A DNA stretch of 15,309 bases from Colimorpha sp045222795 (GCA_045222795.1 JBGUZF010000029.1:1-15309); one strand, 5' to 3'; shown: positions 1 to 6,152, counted from the first letter of the stretch. The notes: generated by a model not told the origin, from the sequence alone. Translations and numbers: made by a program.

Positions 1-415
1 TTGGTTTGGCAACAGCAAACAGCATTTCGCCTTCTCGGCCTATGACCGTTTCAACGGCTGGAACAAGCTGGCCGACAAATGGAAAGAAGAAGCCGAAGAG
101 GAGTGGATTGAGGCCGAAGAGGTGCTCAACCGCCTCGTGGAGCTCGGCTACAAGCCCGCCGAGCTGCAGAAGCTGATGAAAACCATGGAGTTCCCCTTCT
201 ACGACGATCCCAAGCAGCAGATTGAGAGCGACTACCAGCCTGATAGCATTAAGTTTATGAGCGAGATGGCCGAGGCCTTTGCCGACGACTACATCACCCA
301 GAAGCTCATCTACAAGTGGATTGAGGACGAGAAGGCTCACATGGACTGGGAGCGCCAGTACCTCAACTACATTGACAAGCTCGGCTACGAGAATTTCCTG
401 ATCGAAATGATGTAA
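1..415 (+). CDS. Ferritin-superfamily protein (bacterioferritin/Dps-like), 5' truncated
   Basis: The reading frame is open from base 2, so the gene begins before the window; about 138 C-terminal residues are visible. The visible part has two long acidic, amphipathic helices. The last helix carries an ExxH-like signature (W-I-E-D-E-K-A-H-M-D-W) followed by YLNYIDKLGYENFL, which matches the end of bacterioferritins (DEEGHIDW, then LIQKMGLQNYL in E. coli Bfr). Family knowledge: these proteins form hollow shells that oxidise and store iron and protect against peroxide. Bacteroides also have a Dps-like bacterioferritin relative (DPSL) with an extra cysteine pair; no cysteine is visible here, but the N-terminal part is missing, so the subfamily stays open. 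A winged-helix ORF starts three bases after the stop, and both precede a terminator, so they probably share a transcript. Confidence 0.75.
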   Translation, partial: WFGNSKQHFAFSAYDRFNGWNKLADKWKEEAEEEWIEAEEVLNRLVELGYKPAELQKLMKTMEFPFYDDPKQQIESDYQPDSIKFMSEMAEAFADDYITQKLIYKWIEDEKAHMDWERQYLNYIDKLGYENFLIEMM

Positions 416-418
416 GCC

Positions 419-592
419 ATGAAAGAGAAAGTTTTGAAAGCCATGCGCGACTTTGGTGAGCCCGTCAACGCTGGCAAGATTGCCGAAATCACAGGCCTCG
501 ACCGCAAGGATGTCGACAAAGCCTTTGCCGAACTGAAGAAGGAAGGCGCCATCGTCTCGCCCGTCCGCTGCAAGTGGGCACCGGCAAAGTAA
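419..592 (+). CDS. Small winged-helix DNA-binding protein (57 aa)
   Basis: A 57-residue ORF starts three bases after the ferritin-like stop. Reading from the N terminus: helix 1 (KEKVLKAMRDFG), then NAGKIAEITGLDRKDVDKAFAELKKEG, the helix-turn-helix with its recognition helix, then a short wing (AIVSPVRCKWAPAK). This is a minimal winged helix of MarR/ArsR type with no sensor domain. Very short proteins of this pattern occur in Bacteroidota and Clostridia, but I know of no defined function. It has one cysteine (Cys51) in the wing. Its position suggests co-expression with the iron-storage gene and perhaps local autoregulation, which is inference. The start is clear because nothing upstream in this frame fits. 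Confidence 0.75.
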   Translation: MKEKVLKAMRDFGEPVNAGKIAEITGLDRKDVDKAFAELKKEGAIVSPVRCKWAPAK

Positions 593-612
593 CTTTATCC
601 CAAACCAAGCCT

Positions 613-656
613 ACCGCCGCAAGGACTCTACGCCTTTGCGGCGGTTTTAGTTTTTC
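613..656 (+). terminator. Rho-independent terminator after the ferritin-like/winged-helix genes
   Basis: The arm ACCGCCGCAAGG (613-624) pairs with CCTTTGCGGCGGT (633-645) with a single-base bulge and an 8-base loop. A U-rich tract (TTTTAGTTTTT) follows. It lies 20 bases after the stop of the small winged-helix gene and separates that unit from the serine hydrolase gene. Confidence 0.88.
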
Positions 657-695
657 TCTATGGCAATAAAATCCCTCCCCCGCCGTTATTTTATT

Positions 696-1895
696 ATGAC
701 TAACCGTTTGCCCATCATCACCTTCCTGCTCGCTCTCTGCGCGCTGGCCTTGTCGTCTTGCTCGGTCATCCGCGGCTTGAGGACCGACGGCAAGGATGGC
801 CCCAACATCTTCAGCTTCGAACAGCGCGAAGTCGACACCATCGCCAACGGCGAGTACACCTTCCAGTTCCCCGTCGCACAAAGGCAGGCCGACTGGATCG
901 ACACACTGCATTTCTACGCCAAGCCGCATCGTTGCGAAGACATCACCGTTCTGGAGGCGCTGAACGCCAAAAGCACCACCCAGGGCCTGCTCATCATCCA
1001 CGACGACAGCATCGTCTACGAGCGCTACTGGGGCGACTTCTCGGCCGACCGCATCGCCACCATCTTCTCCGTCTCCAAGTCCATCACCTCGCTCCTCTGC
1101 GGCATCGCCGTCGACGACGGCTACATCCGCAGCATCGATGACCCCGTCACCGACTATCTGCCCGAACTCAAGAAGAAAGACCCCCGTTGGCAGCGCCTCA
1201 CCATCCGCCACCTCCTCGACATGCGCAGCGGGCTCGACTTCGACGATACCTACGAATTCACGACGCTTAAAGACTTGAAGATGATTAACGCAATGGCCCG
1301 CCTCAACTACGGTCACAACATACAGAAGCAGATCCGCGGCCTTAAATTCCGCTGTGAGCCTGGCACCAAGCGGCGCTACGAAAGCATGACGGCGGCAATC
1401 CTCGGCGTCGTCATCGAGCGCGCCTCGGGCAAGCGCTTCGTCGACTATCTCAGCGAGCGCGTCTGGAAACCCCTCGGCATGGATCATCCCGCCATCGTCA
1501 ACATCGACAGCCGCAAGCACGACAACGCCCACACCTTCGGTGGTATCTCCACCACCGTCCGCGACCTTGCCAAGATTGGCCGCCTCTATCTTAATGAAGG
1601 TATGTGGGACGGTAAGCGTATAGTTAGCGAAGAGTGGATACGCCAAACCGCCGACTGCGACACCAGCTATCACGGCTACCACTTCAACTGGTACAACATC
1701 AACTACGAAGGCTTCATCCGCCCGGAATATTCAGGCTACTACGCCCTTGGCATCTGCAGCCAGGTGCTCTATGTCAACCCCTACAAGAACCTCGTTATTG
1801 CGCGAATAGGTCTGTCAAACAACGGCTGCGCATATCTTCCTGTTCTCTTCGAGCAGCTGAGCGGCATCTGGCCGCACCAAAAGACAGAAGAATAA
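696..1895 (+). CDS. Serine hydrolase lipoprotein, beta-lactamase class C / NylB-like fold
   Basis: A 399-residue protein from the ATG at 696. From there the N terminus is an ideal lipoprotein signal (MTNRLPIITF, hydrophobic core, lipobox LSSC), with the lipidated cysteine at residue 22. An in-frame ATG at 660 would add 12 residues and abut the preceding terminator, so I prefer 696. Counting from 696, the nucleophile motif is SVSK (Ser125/Lys128) within TIFSVSKSITSLL; a YES triad at 228-230 replaces the usual YxN; the C-terminal half has a TFGGISTTVRDLAKIGRLYLNEG block and a final YYALGICSQ strand. These are the hallmarks of PF00144, closest in style to 6-aminohexanoate-dimer hydrolase-like enzymes. 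It should sit lipid-anchored in the periplasm or outer membrane and cleave an amide or ester; the substrate is unknown and antibiotic resistance should not be assumed. A membrane-protein gene follows after 45 bases. Confidence 0.9.
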   Translation: MTNRLPIITFLLALCALALSSCSVIRGLRTDGKDGPNIFSFEQREVDTIANGEYTFQFPVAQRQADWIDTLHFYAKPHRCEDITVLEALNAKSTTQGLLIIHDDSIVYERYWGDFSADRIATIFSVSKSITSLLCGIAVDDGYIRSIDDPVTDYLPELKKKDPRWQRLTIRHLLDMRSGLDFDDTYEFTTLKDLKMINAMARLNYGHNIQKQIRGLKFRCEPGTKRRYESMTAAILGVVIERASGKRFVDYLSERVWKPLGMDHPAIVNIDSRKHDNAHTFGGISTTVRDLAKIGRLYLNEGMWDGKRIVSEEWIRQTADCDTSYHGYHFNWYNINYEGFIRPEYSGYYALGICSQVLYVNPYKNLVIARIGLSNNGCAYLPVLFEQLSGIWPHQKTEE

Positions 1896-1940
1896 ACAAT
1901 TAATCGAGGCAACATTGTAGTAATTCAAAAAACAATACAA

Positions 1941-2498
1941 GTGAAACGACTGCACTATATCATCCTTTCCCTCCTCATCGGGCTTGTGGGCACATCCATG
2001 CATTTCGCCCATCATCTGGAGGTCAGCGACCCTGTGCGCGACTTCTTCTGCCATTTCTTCCCCATCGGCGAGACCTGCTGGGAGCACATGAAGATGATCT
2101 TCTTACCCATGCTGCTGCTGGCTGTCATTATGTGCATCCGTCAGCGGAGCATCAAAGCCTTCGGAGGAGCCATCCTCTCCGCCACAATCACCATCCCAAT
2201 CGCCATCGGCCTCTACTTCCTGTTCCACATTATCGCGCCCGAAAGCGAGCTGCTCGCCGATGTGATTGTCTACTGGGCTGAGATGTTCTTTGCCGTCTGG
2301 CTGGCGCTCAAACTGAATAAGTGTGATGCCATACGGCGCCTGTGGCCGCTGTGGATTGCGGTAGCCGTACTCTGGATTGTGGCCTTCTTTGTGCTCACCT
2401 GCCACCATCCCGACTGGGAACTCTTCCAGGTGCCCGACGACTGGCTGGCCATCGACCCCGACGGCCACGGCCACTCCCACCACCACTCGAAAATTTAA
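1941..2498 (+). CDS. DUF6512-type integral membrane protein
   Basis: A 185-residue protein with a GTG start at 1941. There are about five hydrophobic segments (residues about 3-22, 50-66, 74-100, 105-122, 131-153). The motif GETCWEHMKMIFLPMLL at about 43-59 matches the (N)ESTWEHLKLxFFPML signature I associate with DUF6512, a membrane family of unknown function. The C terminus is a His-rich tail (residues 175-183, HGHSHHHSK), which could bind metal or simply be a low-complexity end. It lies 45 bases after the serine hydrolase on the same strand, probably in one transcript. The stop TAA at 2496 falls inside the first unit of a TAATTCG repeat that fills the following spacer. The family name is from memory; the topology is read directly. 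Confidence 0.68.
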   Translation: MKRLHYIILSLLIGLVGTSMHFAHHLEVSDPVRDFFCHFFPIGETCWEHMKMIFLPMLLLAVIMCIRQRSIKAFGGAILSATITIPIAIGLYFLFHIIAPESELLADVIVYWAEMFFAVWLALKLNKCDAIRRLWPLWIAVAVLWIVAFFVLTCHHPDWELFQVPDDWLAIDPDGHGHSHHHSKI

Positions 2499-2550
2499 TT
2501 CGAGTAATTCGCAAAAAATAAAACAGGATGCGACTAATTCGTTAAATTCG
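2496..2550. repeat. Short AATTCG nonamer repeats
   Basis: The motif (T/A)AATTCG occurs four times, at 2496, 2505, 2535 and 2544, in two pairs each spaced by 9 bases. The first copy contains the stop codon of the upstream gene. No clear promoter of TAnnTTTG type is visible in the 96-base spacer before the peroxidase gene. Confidence 0.6.
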
Positions 2551-2594
2551 CCGTTACATAAAATTATTTCATAAGACGTAAAATATCAACCATT

Positions 2595-3239
2595 ATGAAG
2601 AAAGTATACACCATTTTGCTGGCCACACTCTGCCTTGTGGCCGTCGGCTGCAAGCAGAAAACCACGCCTGTCGTTGCCGACACCGACAACATCTATCAGT
2701 TCTCCGTCCTCGACGGCACCCTCAACACCGTACCCCTCAGCGACTATCAGGGCAAGGTGCTGCTGGTGGTGAATACCGCCACACAATGCGGCTTCACCCC
2801 GCAATACGAGGAGCTGCAGAAGCTCTACGACAAGTATCACGACCGCGGCTTCGAGGTACTTGACTTCCCCTGCAACCAGTTCGGCGAGCAGGCCCCCGGC
2901 AGCTACGACGACATCCACTCTTTCTGCACCGGCACCTACAACATCACCTTCCCGCAGATGTCCAAGATCGATGTCAACGGCGACAGTGCCGACGCCCTCT
3001 ATCTCTGGCTCAAGTCCAAAGCTCCCTTCGGCGGCTTCGACACCACCGACCGCATCGGCGCCTACCTCGACCGTATGTTCCGCGCCGAGGACAGCCTCTA
3101 CGACCAGAACCCCGACATTAAGTGGAACTTCACCAAGTTCCTCGTCGGCCGCGACGGCAAGCTTGTCGCCCGCTTCGAGCCCACCGCCAAGATGTCCGAA
3201 ATAGACGCTGCAATCAATTTATTGGTAAATGGCAAGTAG
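2595..3239 (+). CDS. Glutathione peroxidase-like (thiol) peroxidase, lipoprotein
   Basis: A 214-residue protein. It starts with a lipoprotein signal whose lipidated cysteine is probably Cys19 (VAVGC), so it is exported and membrane-anchored, unlike most cytoplasmic bacterial GPx. Family motifs are intact: NTATQCGFT with the peroxidatic Cys65, FPCNQFGEQAPG with Gln99, and KWNFTKFLV with Trp177 and Asn178, giving the Cys-Gln-Trp-Asn tetrad. Cys111 in HSFCTGTYNITFP lies where thioredoxin-dependent 2-Cys GPx enzymes (for example yeast Gpx3) have the resolving cysteine, so it is likely reduced by a thioredoxin-like protein rather than glutathione. An insert of about 25 residues (about 146-170) precedes the WNF motif. 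The gene overlaps the next by 11 bases. Confidence 0.95.
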   Translation: MKKVYTILLATLCLVAVGCKQKTTPVVADTDNIYQFSVLDGTLNTVPLSDYQGKVLLVVNTATQCGFTPQYEELQKLYDKYHDRGFEVLDFPCNQFGEQAPGSYDDIHSFCTGTYNITFPQMSKIDVNGDSADALYLWLKSKAPFGGFDTTDRIGAYLDRMFRAEDSLYDQNPDIKWNFTKFLVGRDGKLVARFEPTAKMSEIDAAINLLVNGK

Positions 3240-3549
3240 TCCCGACTTTGTGCAATACATCGTCGACCAGTGCTCCGCGGCCGGCGTGATCAGCGCCAGG
3301 AAGATGTTCGGCGACTTCGGTATCTATTGCGACGGCATCATCTTCGGCCTCATCTGCGACAGCAACCTCTACCTCAAGCCCACCGACTCCGGCCGCGCCA
3401 TGCTCCGCAACGTCGAGCTCCGCCCGCCCTACGACGGCGCCAAGGACTACTTCCTTATCACCGACGTCGACGACCGCGACTACCTCTCCGCCCTCGTCCG
3501 CACCACCGTCAACGCCCTCCCGCCATCCAAACCAAAAAAGCGCAAGTAG
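3229..3549 (+). CDS. TfoX N-terminal-domain protein
   Basis: A 106-residue protein with the TfoX/Sxy N-terminal signature: KMFGDFGIYCDGIIFGLICD (residues 25-44), then NLYLKPT and a PPYDGAKDYFLI segment. It has only this domain; the C-terminal TfoX domain of full-length competence regulators is missing, as is common in single-domain members whose role is unknown. It ends in a basic tail (KPKKRK). The ATG lies inside the end of the peroxidase gene (11-base overlap), so the two are probably translationally coupled. The link with a peroxidase is context only; I infer no competence role. Confidence 0.85.
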   Translation: MASSPDFVQYIVDQCSAAGVISARKMFGDFGIYCDGIIFGLICDSNLYLKPTDSGRAMLRNVELRPPYDGAKDYFLITDVDDRDYLSALVRTTVNALPPSKPKKRK

Positions 3550-3558
3550 GTTTTCTTG

Positions 3559-3628
3559 GTTTACCGTTTATAGTTTACCGTTTACTGTTAATAAGGTGAA
3601 GAGTCGAAAAGGCGAAAAATCAAAGAGT
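3559..3628. repeat. Heptanucleotide array, GTTTACC type, degenerating
   Basis: From 3559 the sequence reads in steps of 7: GTTTACC, GTTTATA, GTTTACC, GTTTACT, GTTAATA, then more degenerate purine-rich units that still break naturally every 7 bases. It starts nine bases after the TfoX-N stop. Confidence 0.7.
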
Positions 3629-3653
3629 CCGCGACAGAAGGTATTGTCCCTTT

Positions 3654-3679
3654 GGTATGCCGTCGGCTTGGCCGACAAC
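3654..3679. repeat. GTCGGC-GCCGAC hairpin repeat, copy A
   Basis: A 26-base element starting GGTATGCC and containing the stem GTCGGC/GCCGAC around a 3-base loop TTG. It matches a second copy at 4667-4692 at 24 of 26 positions; both differences are in the loop. The rest of the 3680-3820 spacer holds a small inverted repeat, GTATGA (3700-3705) with TCATAC (3713-3718), and no gene. Confidence 0.75.
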
Positions 3680-3820
3680 CGCCGCAGGGTGGTGGTGGAG
3701 TATGACAACACATCATACATCTTTTTCGCATCATAAATTTATTACAGCGGTGCTCAAGACCATTCCCTGCGGTCAGGCAGCCATCATACAACTTTTTTCT
3801 CCCAATTCAATAATTCTTCG

Positions 3821-3828
3821 TACCTTTG
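3821..3828 (+). promoter_or_regulatory. Bacteroidota -7 promoter box (TACCTTTG) for the kinase/small-protein pair
   Basis: TACCTTTG fits the TAnnTTTG consensus exactly. A good TTTG -33 box is absent; only a T-run (3793-3798) lies roughly in place. The ATG at 3838 is 10 bases after the box, so the mRNA should have almost no leader. The box overlaps the TTG at 3826, which rules that codon out as the start. Confidence 0.7.
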
Positions 3829-3837
3829 CATTTTGAA

Positions 3838-4422
3838 ATGGACAGGCGATTGTATATTATAGCAGGATGCAACGGGGCTGGCAAAACAACGGCCTCCTAT
3901 ACCGTGTTGCCTGAGATATTAGACTGCCGCGAGTTTGTCAATGCCGACGAGATAGCGCATGGGTTGTCACCCTTCAATCCTGACAATATGGCTATTGAAG
4001 CCGGCCGATTGATGTTGCAACGCATCGAAGAATTGCTTGGCAAGAACGAAACATTCGCCATCGAAACCACCCTGGCCACCAAGTCGTATGTCAACCTTGT
4101 GCGTCGCGCCCATGCCAAAGACTACAAAGTTACGTTGCTGTTCTTCTGGCTCAATTCGCCGGAACTTGCCATCCAGCGTGTCGCGGAACGTGTCAGCAAG
4201 GGCGGCCACGGCATTCCAGAGAATATTATCCGCCGGAGGTACGCAAGTGGCATAAACAACTTGTTCGACCTTTATGCCCCAGAGGTGGATTACTGGGCTA
4301 TTTTTGATAATAGCGAGCCACCTCGTGAAATGATAGCAAAGGGAGGTCTCGGAAAAGATACCTTGATTTTGAACGTAGAACAATTTTCAAAAATACGGAC
4401 ATTATGTCAGAAAAGGAAATAA
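3838..4422 (+). CDS. Zeta-toxin-like P-loop kinase (COG4185-type)
   Basis: A 194-residue protein from the ATG at 3838. The Walker A is GCNGAGKTT (residues 10-18), followed by FVNADEIA (33-40), FAIETTLAT (73-81), and an arginine-rich lid RVAERVSKGGHGIPENIIRRRY (114-135). This order (P-loop, NADEIA, ETT, RxxxGGHxxP..RRY) is that of zeta-toxin-like ATPases. Epsilon/zeta toxins phosphorylate UDP-N-acetylglucosamine; whether this branch uses that substrate is not known. A 53-aa ORF overlaps the 3' end by 19 bases. Leucine codons such as TTG and the general base composition look more AT-rich than in the neighbouring genes, suggesting later acquisition. It could also be a housekeeping nucleotide kinase of unknown substrate. 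Confidence 0.85.
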   Translation: MDRRLYIIAGCNGAGKTTASYTVLPEILDCREFVNADEIAHGLSPFNPDNMAIEAGRLMLQRIEELLGKNETFAIETTLATKSYVNLVRRAHAKDYKVTLLFFWLNSPELAIQRVAERVSKGGHGIPENIIRRRYASGINNLFDLYAPEVDYWAIFDNSEPPREMIAKGGLGKDTLILNVEQFSKIRTLCQKRK

Positions 4423-4565
4423 AAGAACTTGAAGAGAAGTTGACGATAGGTCTGCAACTGGCCGAGCGGCGTATGCTCGAAGAGAAGGCTCTGCATGACG
4501 AATGTGTAATCGTGCAGTCCTCGGATGGCGTAATCCGCCGCATACCGGCGAAGCAGTTTATTTAG
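4404..4565 (+). CDS. 53-aa partner protein, putative antitoxin of the zeta-like kinase
   Basis: A short ORF whose ATG lies 19 bases inside the kinase gene in another frame. Its layout is a charged amphipathic helix (SEKEIKELEEKLTIGLQLAERRMLEEKALHD) followed by a small strand-like tail (ECVIVQSSDGVIRRIPAKQFI). From memory, small proteins with an A.xRMLEEKA helix and a G.I..IPA tail sit beside COG4185 ATPases in many Bacteroidota, which is why I call it an antitoxin candidate. The helix-rich N terminus recalls epsilon antitoxins in shape only. Overlap implies translational coupling with the kinase first, the reverse of most type II toxin-antitoxin operons. It has no recognisable DNA-binding domain. 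Confidence 0.7.
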   Translation: MSEKEIKELEEKLTIGLQLAERRMLEEKALHDECVIVQSSDGVIRRIPAKQFI

Positions 4566-4580
4566 AAAGAACAACGTAGG

Positions 4581-4664
4581 TTCACCTTTCACCTTTCGCC
4601 TTTCACTTTTCATTTTTCACTTTTCACTTTTCCCCTTCCCGTTCATCATTCATCATTCAACGTT
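4581..4664. repeat. Heptanucleotide array, TTCACCT/TTCACTT type
   Basis: Twelve consecutive units of exactly 7 bases can be read in phase: TTCACCT twice, TTCGCCT, TTCACTT, TTCATTT, TTCACTT twice, TTCCCCT, TCCCGTT, CATCATT twice, CAACGTT. The motif shifts from TTCACNT to CATCATT without losing the phase. It lies just after the small partner protein. Confidence 0.8.
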
Positions 4665-4666
4665 CT

Positions 4667-4692
4667 GGTATGCCGTCGGCTCTGCCGACAAC
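4667..4692. repeat. GTCGGC-GCCGAC hairpin repeat, copy B
   Basis: Direct-orientation copy of the 26-base element at 3654-3679. The stem GTCGGC/GCCGAC is identical; the loop is TCT instead of TTG. It separates two heptamer arrays and lies downstream of the kinase/small-protein pair. Confidence 0.75.
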
Positions 4693-4693
4693 G

Positions 4694-4742
4694 TTAACTA
4701 ATCCCTTTCACCTCTCACCTTTCACCTTTCACCTTTCACCTC
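4694..4742. repeat. Heptanucleotide array, TCACCTT type, running into the ZIP stop codon
   Basis: Seven units of 7 bases: TTAACTA, ATCCCTT, TCACCTC, three TCACCTT, TCACCTC. The last unit contains the start of the TGA stop (complement, 4741-4743) of the ZIP transporter gene on the minus strand. Confidence 0.75.
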
Positions 4743-5499
4743 ACCCCAGCACCACGTCCATCACCATCATCAGCACGAAGCCCACGGCGAAGCCGATGGT
4801 GGAGAGGTTCGTGTGGCGCCCTTGCGCCGTCTCGGGGATAAGCTCCTCGACCACCACGTACATCATGGCGCCTGCGGCGAAAGCCAGCAGGTAGGGTAGG
4901 GCGACGCCCAGCGCCGACGCCAGCAGCAGTATGGCTACCGACCCTATCGGCTCCACCACGCCGCTCAGCGTGCCTATCAGGAACGACTTCCCCCGCGAGT
5001 TGCCCTCCGCATGCATCGGCATCGAGATGATGGCCCCTTCGGGGATGTTCTGTATCGCTATGCCTATGCTCACCGCCAGAGCGGCGCTTATCGACAGTCC
5101 TTGCGACTCGCCGGCGAACACCACACCCACGGCCATACCCTCGGGCAGATTGTGGATGGTGACAGCCAGCGCCAGCATCGCCGTCCTCGACAGGCGCGAC
5201 TTCAAGCCCTCGGCCTTCTGTGCACCCACATGCAGGTGCGGCGTCAGCTCGTCAATCAGCAGCAGGAAGGCGATACCAGCGAGGAATCCTACAGCGGCAG
5301 GCACCACGCTCTCGTGAGACATCTCTATCGACGGTATCAGCAGCGACCACACGCTCGCCGCCACCATCACCCCGCTGGCAAACCCCAGCAGCGTCTTCTG
5401 CAGTCGGTCGGGTATCTCCTTCTTCATGAAGAACACAAACGCCGACCCCAGCATCGTGCCCGCCAAAGGCAGTAGTATTCCGATAACCAAAGCGTTCAT
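4741..5499 (-). CDS. ZIP-family divalent metal transporter
   Basis: A 252-residue integral membrane protein with about eight hydrophobic segments and both ZIP signatures: HNLPEG at 116-121 in TM4 and QNIPEG at 150-155 in TM5, plus EELIPE at 218-223. A short cytoplasmic loop (DELTPHLHVGA, 83-93) between TM3 and TM4 carries two histidines, in place of the long His loop of eukaryotic ZIPs. It resembles the GufA/ZupT side of the family, which imports Zn and other divalent metals (Fe, Mn, Co); specificity cannot be read. The start ATG overlaps the stop of the upstream DUF4491 gene (ATGA), so translation is coupled. The 3' end merges into a heptamer array. Confidence 0.93.
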   Translation of the reverse strand: MNALVIGILLPLAGTMLGSAFVFFMKKEIPDRLQKTLLGFASGVMVAASVWSLLIPSIEMSHESVVPAAVGFLAGIAFLLLIDELTPHLHVGAQKAEGLKSRLSRTAMLALAVTIHNLPEGMAVGVVFAGESQGLSISAALAVSIGIAIQNIPEGAIISMPMHAEGNSRGKSFLIGTLSGVVEPIGSVAILLLASALGVALPYLLAFAAGAMMYVVVEELIPETAQGRHTNLSTIGFAVGFVLMMVMDVVLG

Positions 5500-5786
5500 T
5501 TGTCGTCTCTTTTAGGATTCTTCGGGAACCAGCCTTTCCTCACCCGCTCGCGCTGCTTGAATAGCTCTAATATTGACCAGAGGCTCGAAAATGCCACCAC
5601 TCCGAGGATGGTTGAGGGAATGGTGGCCGCTGTGAACAGCGAACCAGCAATACAGATTACAGCAATTAGTAGGAAGACCCACCAGCAGCGCACGCCAAAA
5701 TAGTATTCAGCTTTTATAACAATGGGGTGGAACAGACCTATGCACAGAAATGCCGACACCCCGATAATAATACCAATAAAATTCAT
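5496..5786 (-). CDS. DUF4491 family small membrane protein
   Basis: A 96-residue protein with three hydrophobic segments (about 2-20, 35-53, 55-73). The stretches GLFHPIVIKAEYYFGVRCWW and then ERVRKGWFPKNPKR near the C terminus are the distinctive conserved blocks of DUF4491, which I know mainly from Bacteroidota and Firmicutes with no assigned function. The positive C-terminal tail should be cytoplasmic. It overlaps the ZIP transporter gene by 4 bases (ATGA) and is first in the two-gene unit, with a -7 box 45 bases upstream. A link with metal transport is suggested by coupling only. Confidence 0.9.
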   Translation of the reverse strand: MNFIGIIIGVSAFLCIGLFHPIVIKAEYYFGVRCWWVFLLIAVICIAGSLFTAATIPSTILGVVAFSSLWSILELFKQRERVRKGWFPKNPKRDDK

Positions 5787-5830
5787 TAACTCAGATTCTT
5801 GTCGTTAATACTGTAATTTTTTTTATGCTG

Positions 5831-5838
5831 CAAAAATA
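5831..5838 (-). promoter_or_regulatory. -7 promoter box (TATTTTTG) for DUF4491-ZIP
   Basis: On the minus strand the sequence reads TATTTTTG, fitting TAnnTTTG. No good TTTG is seen at the -33 position. It gives a leader of roughly 40 bases before the ATG at 5786 and is divergent from the riboswitch promoter at 5913-5920. Confidence 0.55.
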
Positions 5839-5890
5839 CACACATTTCGCGACATGGTGAATAACTATGATTGGTGATTCTCAAAATCTT

Positions 5891-5920
5891 TTTGCCAATC
5901 CATTTAATTTCGTATCTTTG
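5891..5920 (+). promoter_or_regulatory. Promoter of the cobalamin-riboswitch transcript
   Basis: TTTG at 5891-5894 and TATCTTTG at 5913-5920 are separated by 18 bases, close to the Bacteroidota consensus TTTG-N19-TAnnTTTG. The predicted start is near 5926, giving a leader of about 380 bases before the CoA-transferase ATG. Confidence 0.8.
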
Positions 5921-5925
5921 CATCC

Positions 5926-5963
5926 GCATTGGCAACCCGGCGACATCGCCTACCTGCCGATGC
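5926..5963 (+). other. 5'-terminal stem-loop of the riboswitch leader
   Basis: GCATTGGCA (5926-5934) pairs with TGCCGATGC (5955-5963) over nine positions with one G-U wobble. After a 4x4 internal loop, GGCG (5939-5942) pairs with CGCC (5947-5950) around the loop ACAT. It begins at the predicted transcription start and is separate from the aptamer. Confidence 0.6.
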
Positions 5964-5989
5964 AACAGCACTTTGAAACAATGAACAAT

Positions 5990-6152
5990 TAGGTTCTGCC
6001 CCATAAAAAGGGCGGCCAAGAGGGAATCACGTGCAATTCGTGAGCTGTCGCGCAACTGTAAATCACATTCTGTCTCCCTCGGCGTTATGCCATTGGACCC
6101 ATCCAAGGTCTGAGAAGGTGCCGAACGGAGAGTGAAAGCCAGGATACCTGCC
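5990..6152 (+). ncRNA. Cobalamin (B12) riboswitch aptamer
   Basis: The conserved core is readable in order: AGGTTCTGCC, a GCCC/GGGC stem, AAGAGGGAATCACGTGCAA, GAGCTGTCGCGCAACTGTAA, a variable P7-type arm with CTCGGC paired to GCCGA, and the 3' B12 box AAAGCCAGGATACCTGCC ending at 6152. This is the RF00174 pattern. The orientation places it upstream of the CoA-transferase and not of any minus-strand gene. Most such elements switch expression off when B12 is bound, but I cannot solve the expression platform here: no hairpin plus U-run terminator stands between the aptamer and the gene, which favours translational control. Confidence 0.93.

Noticed and set aside
489..1682. Long minus-strand frame (397 codons) opposite the serine hydrolase
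   Set aside because: It runs antisense to a gene with intact catalytic motifs; its Val/Ala/Asp/Gly-rich, motif-free protein is the usual GC-rich mirror image.
3826..3837. TTG start codon for the kinase gene
   Set aside because: It lies inside the TACCTTTG promoter box, so it would not be in the mRNA; the ATG at 3838 fits.
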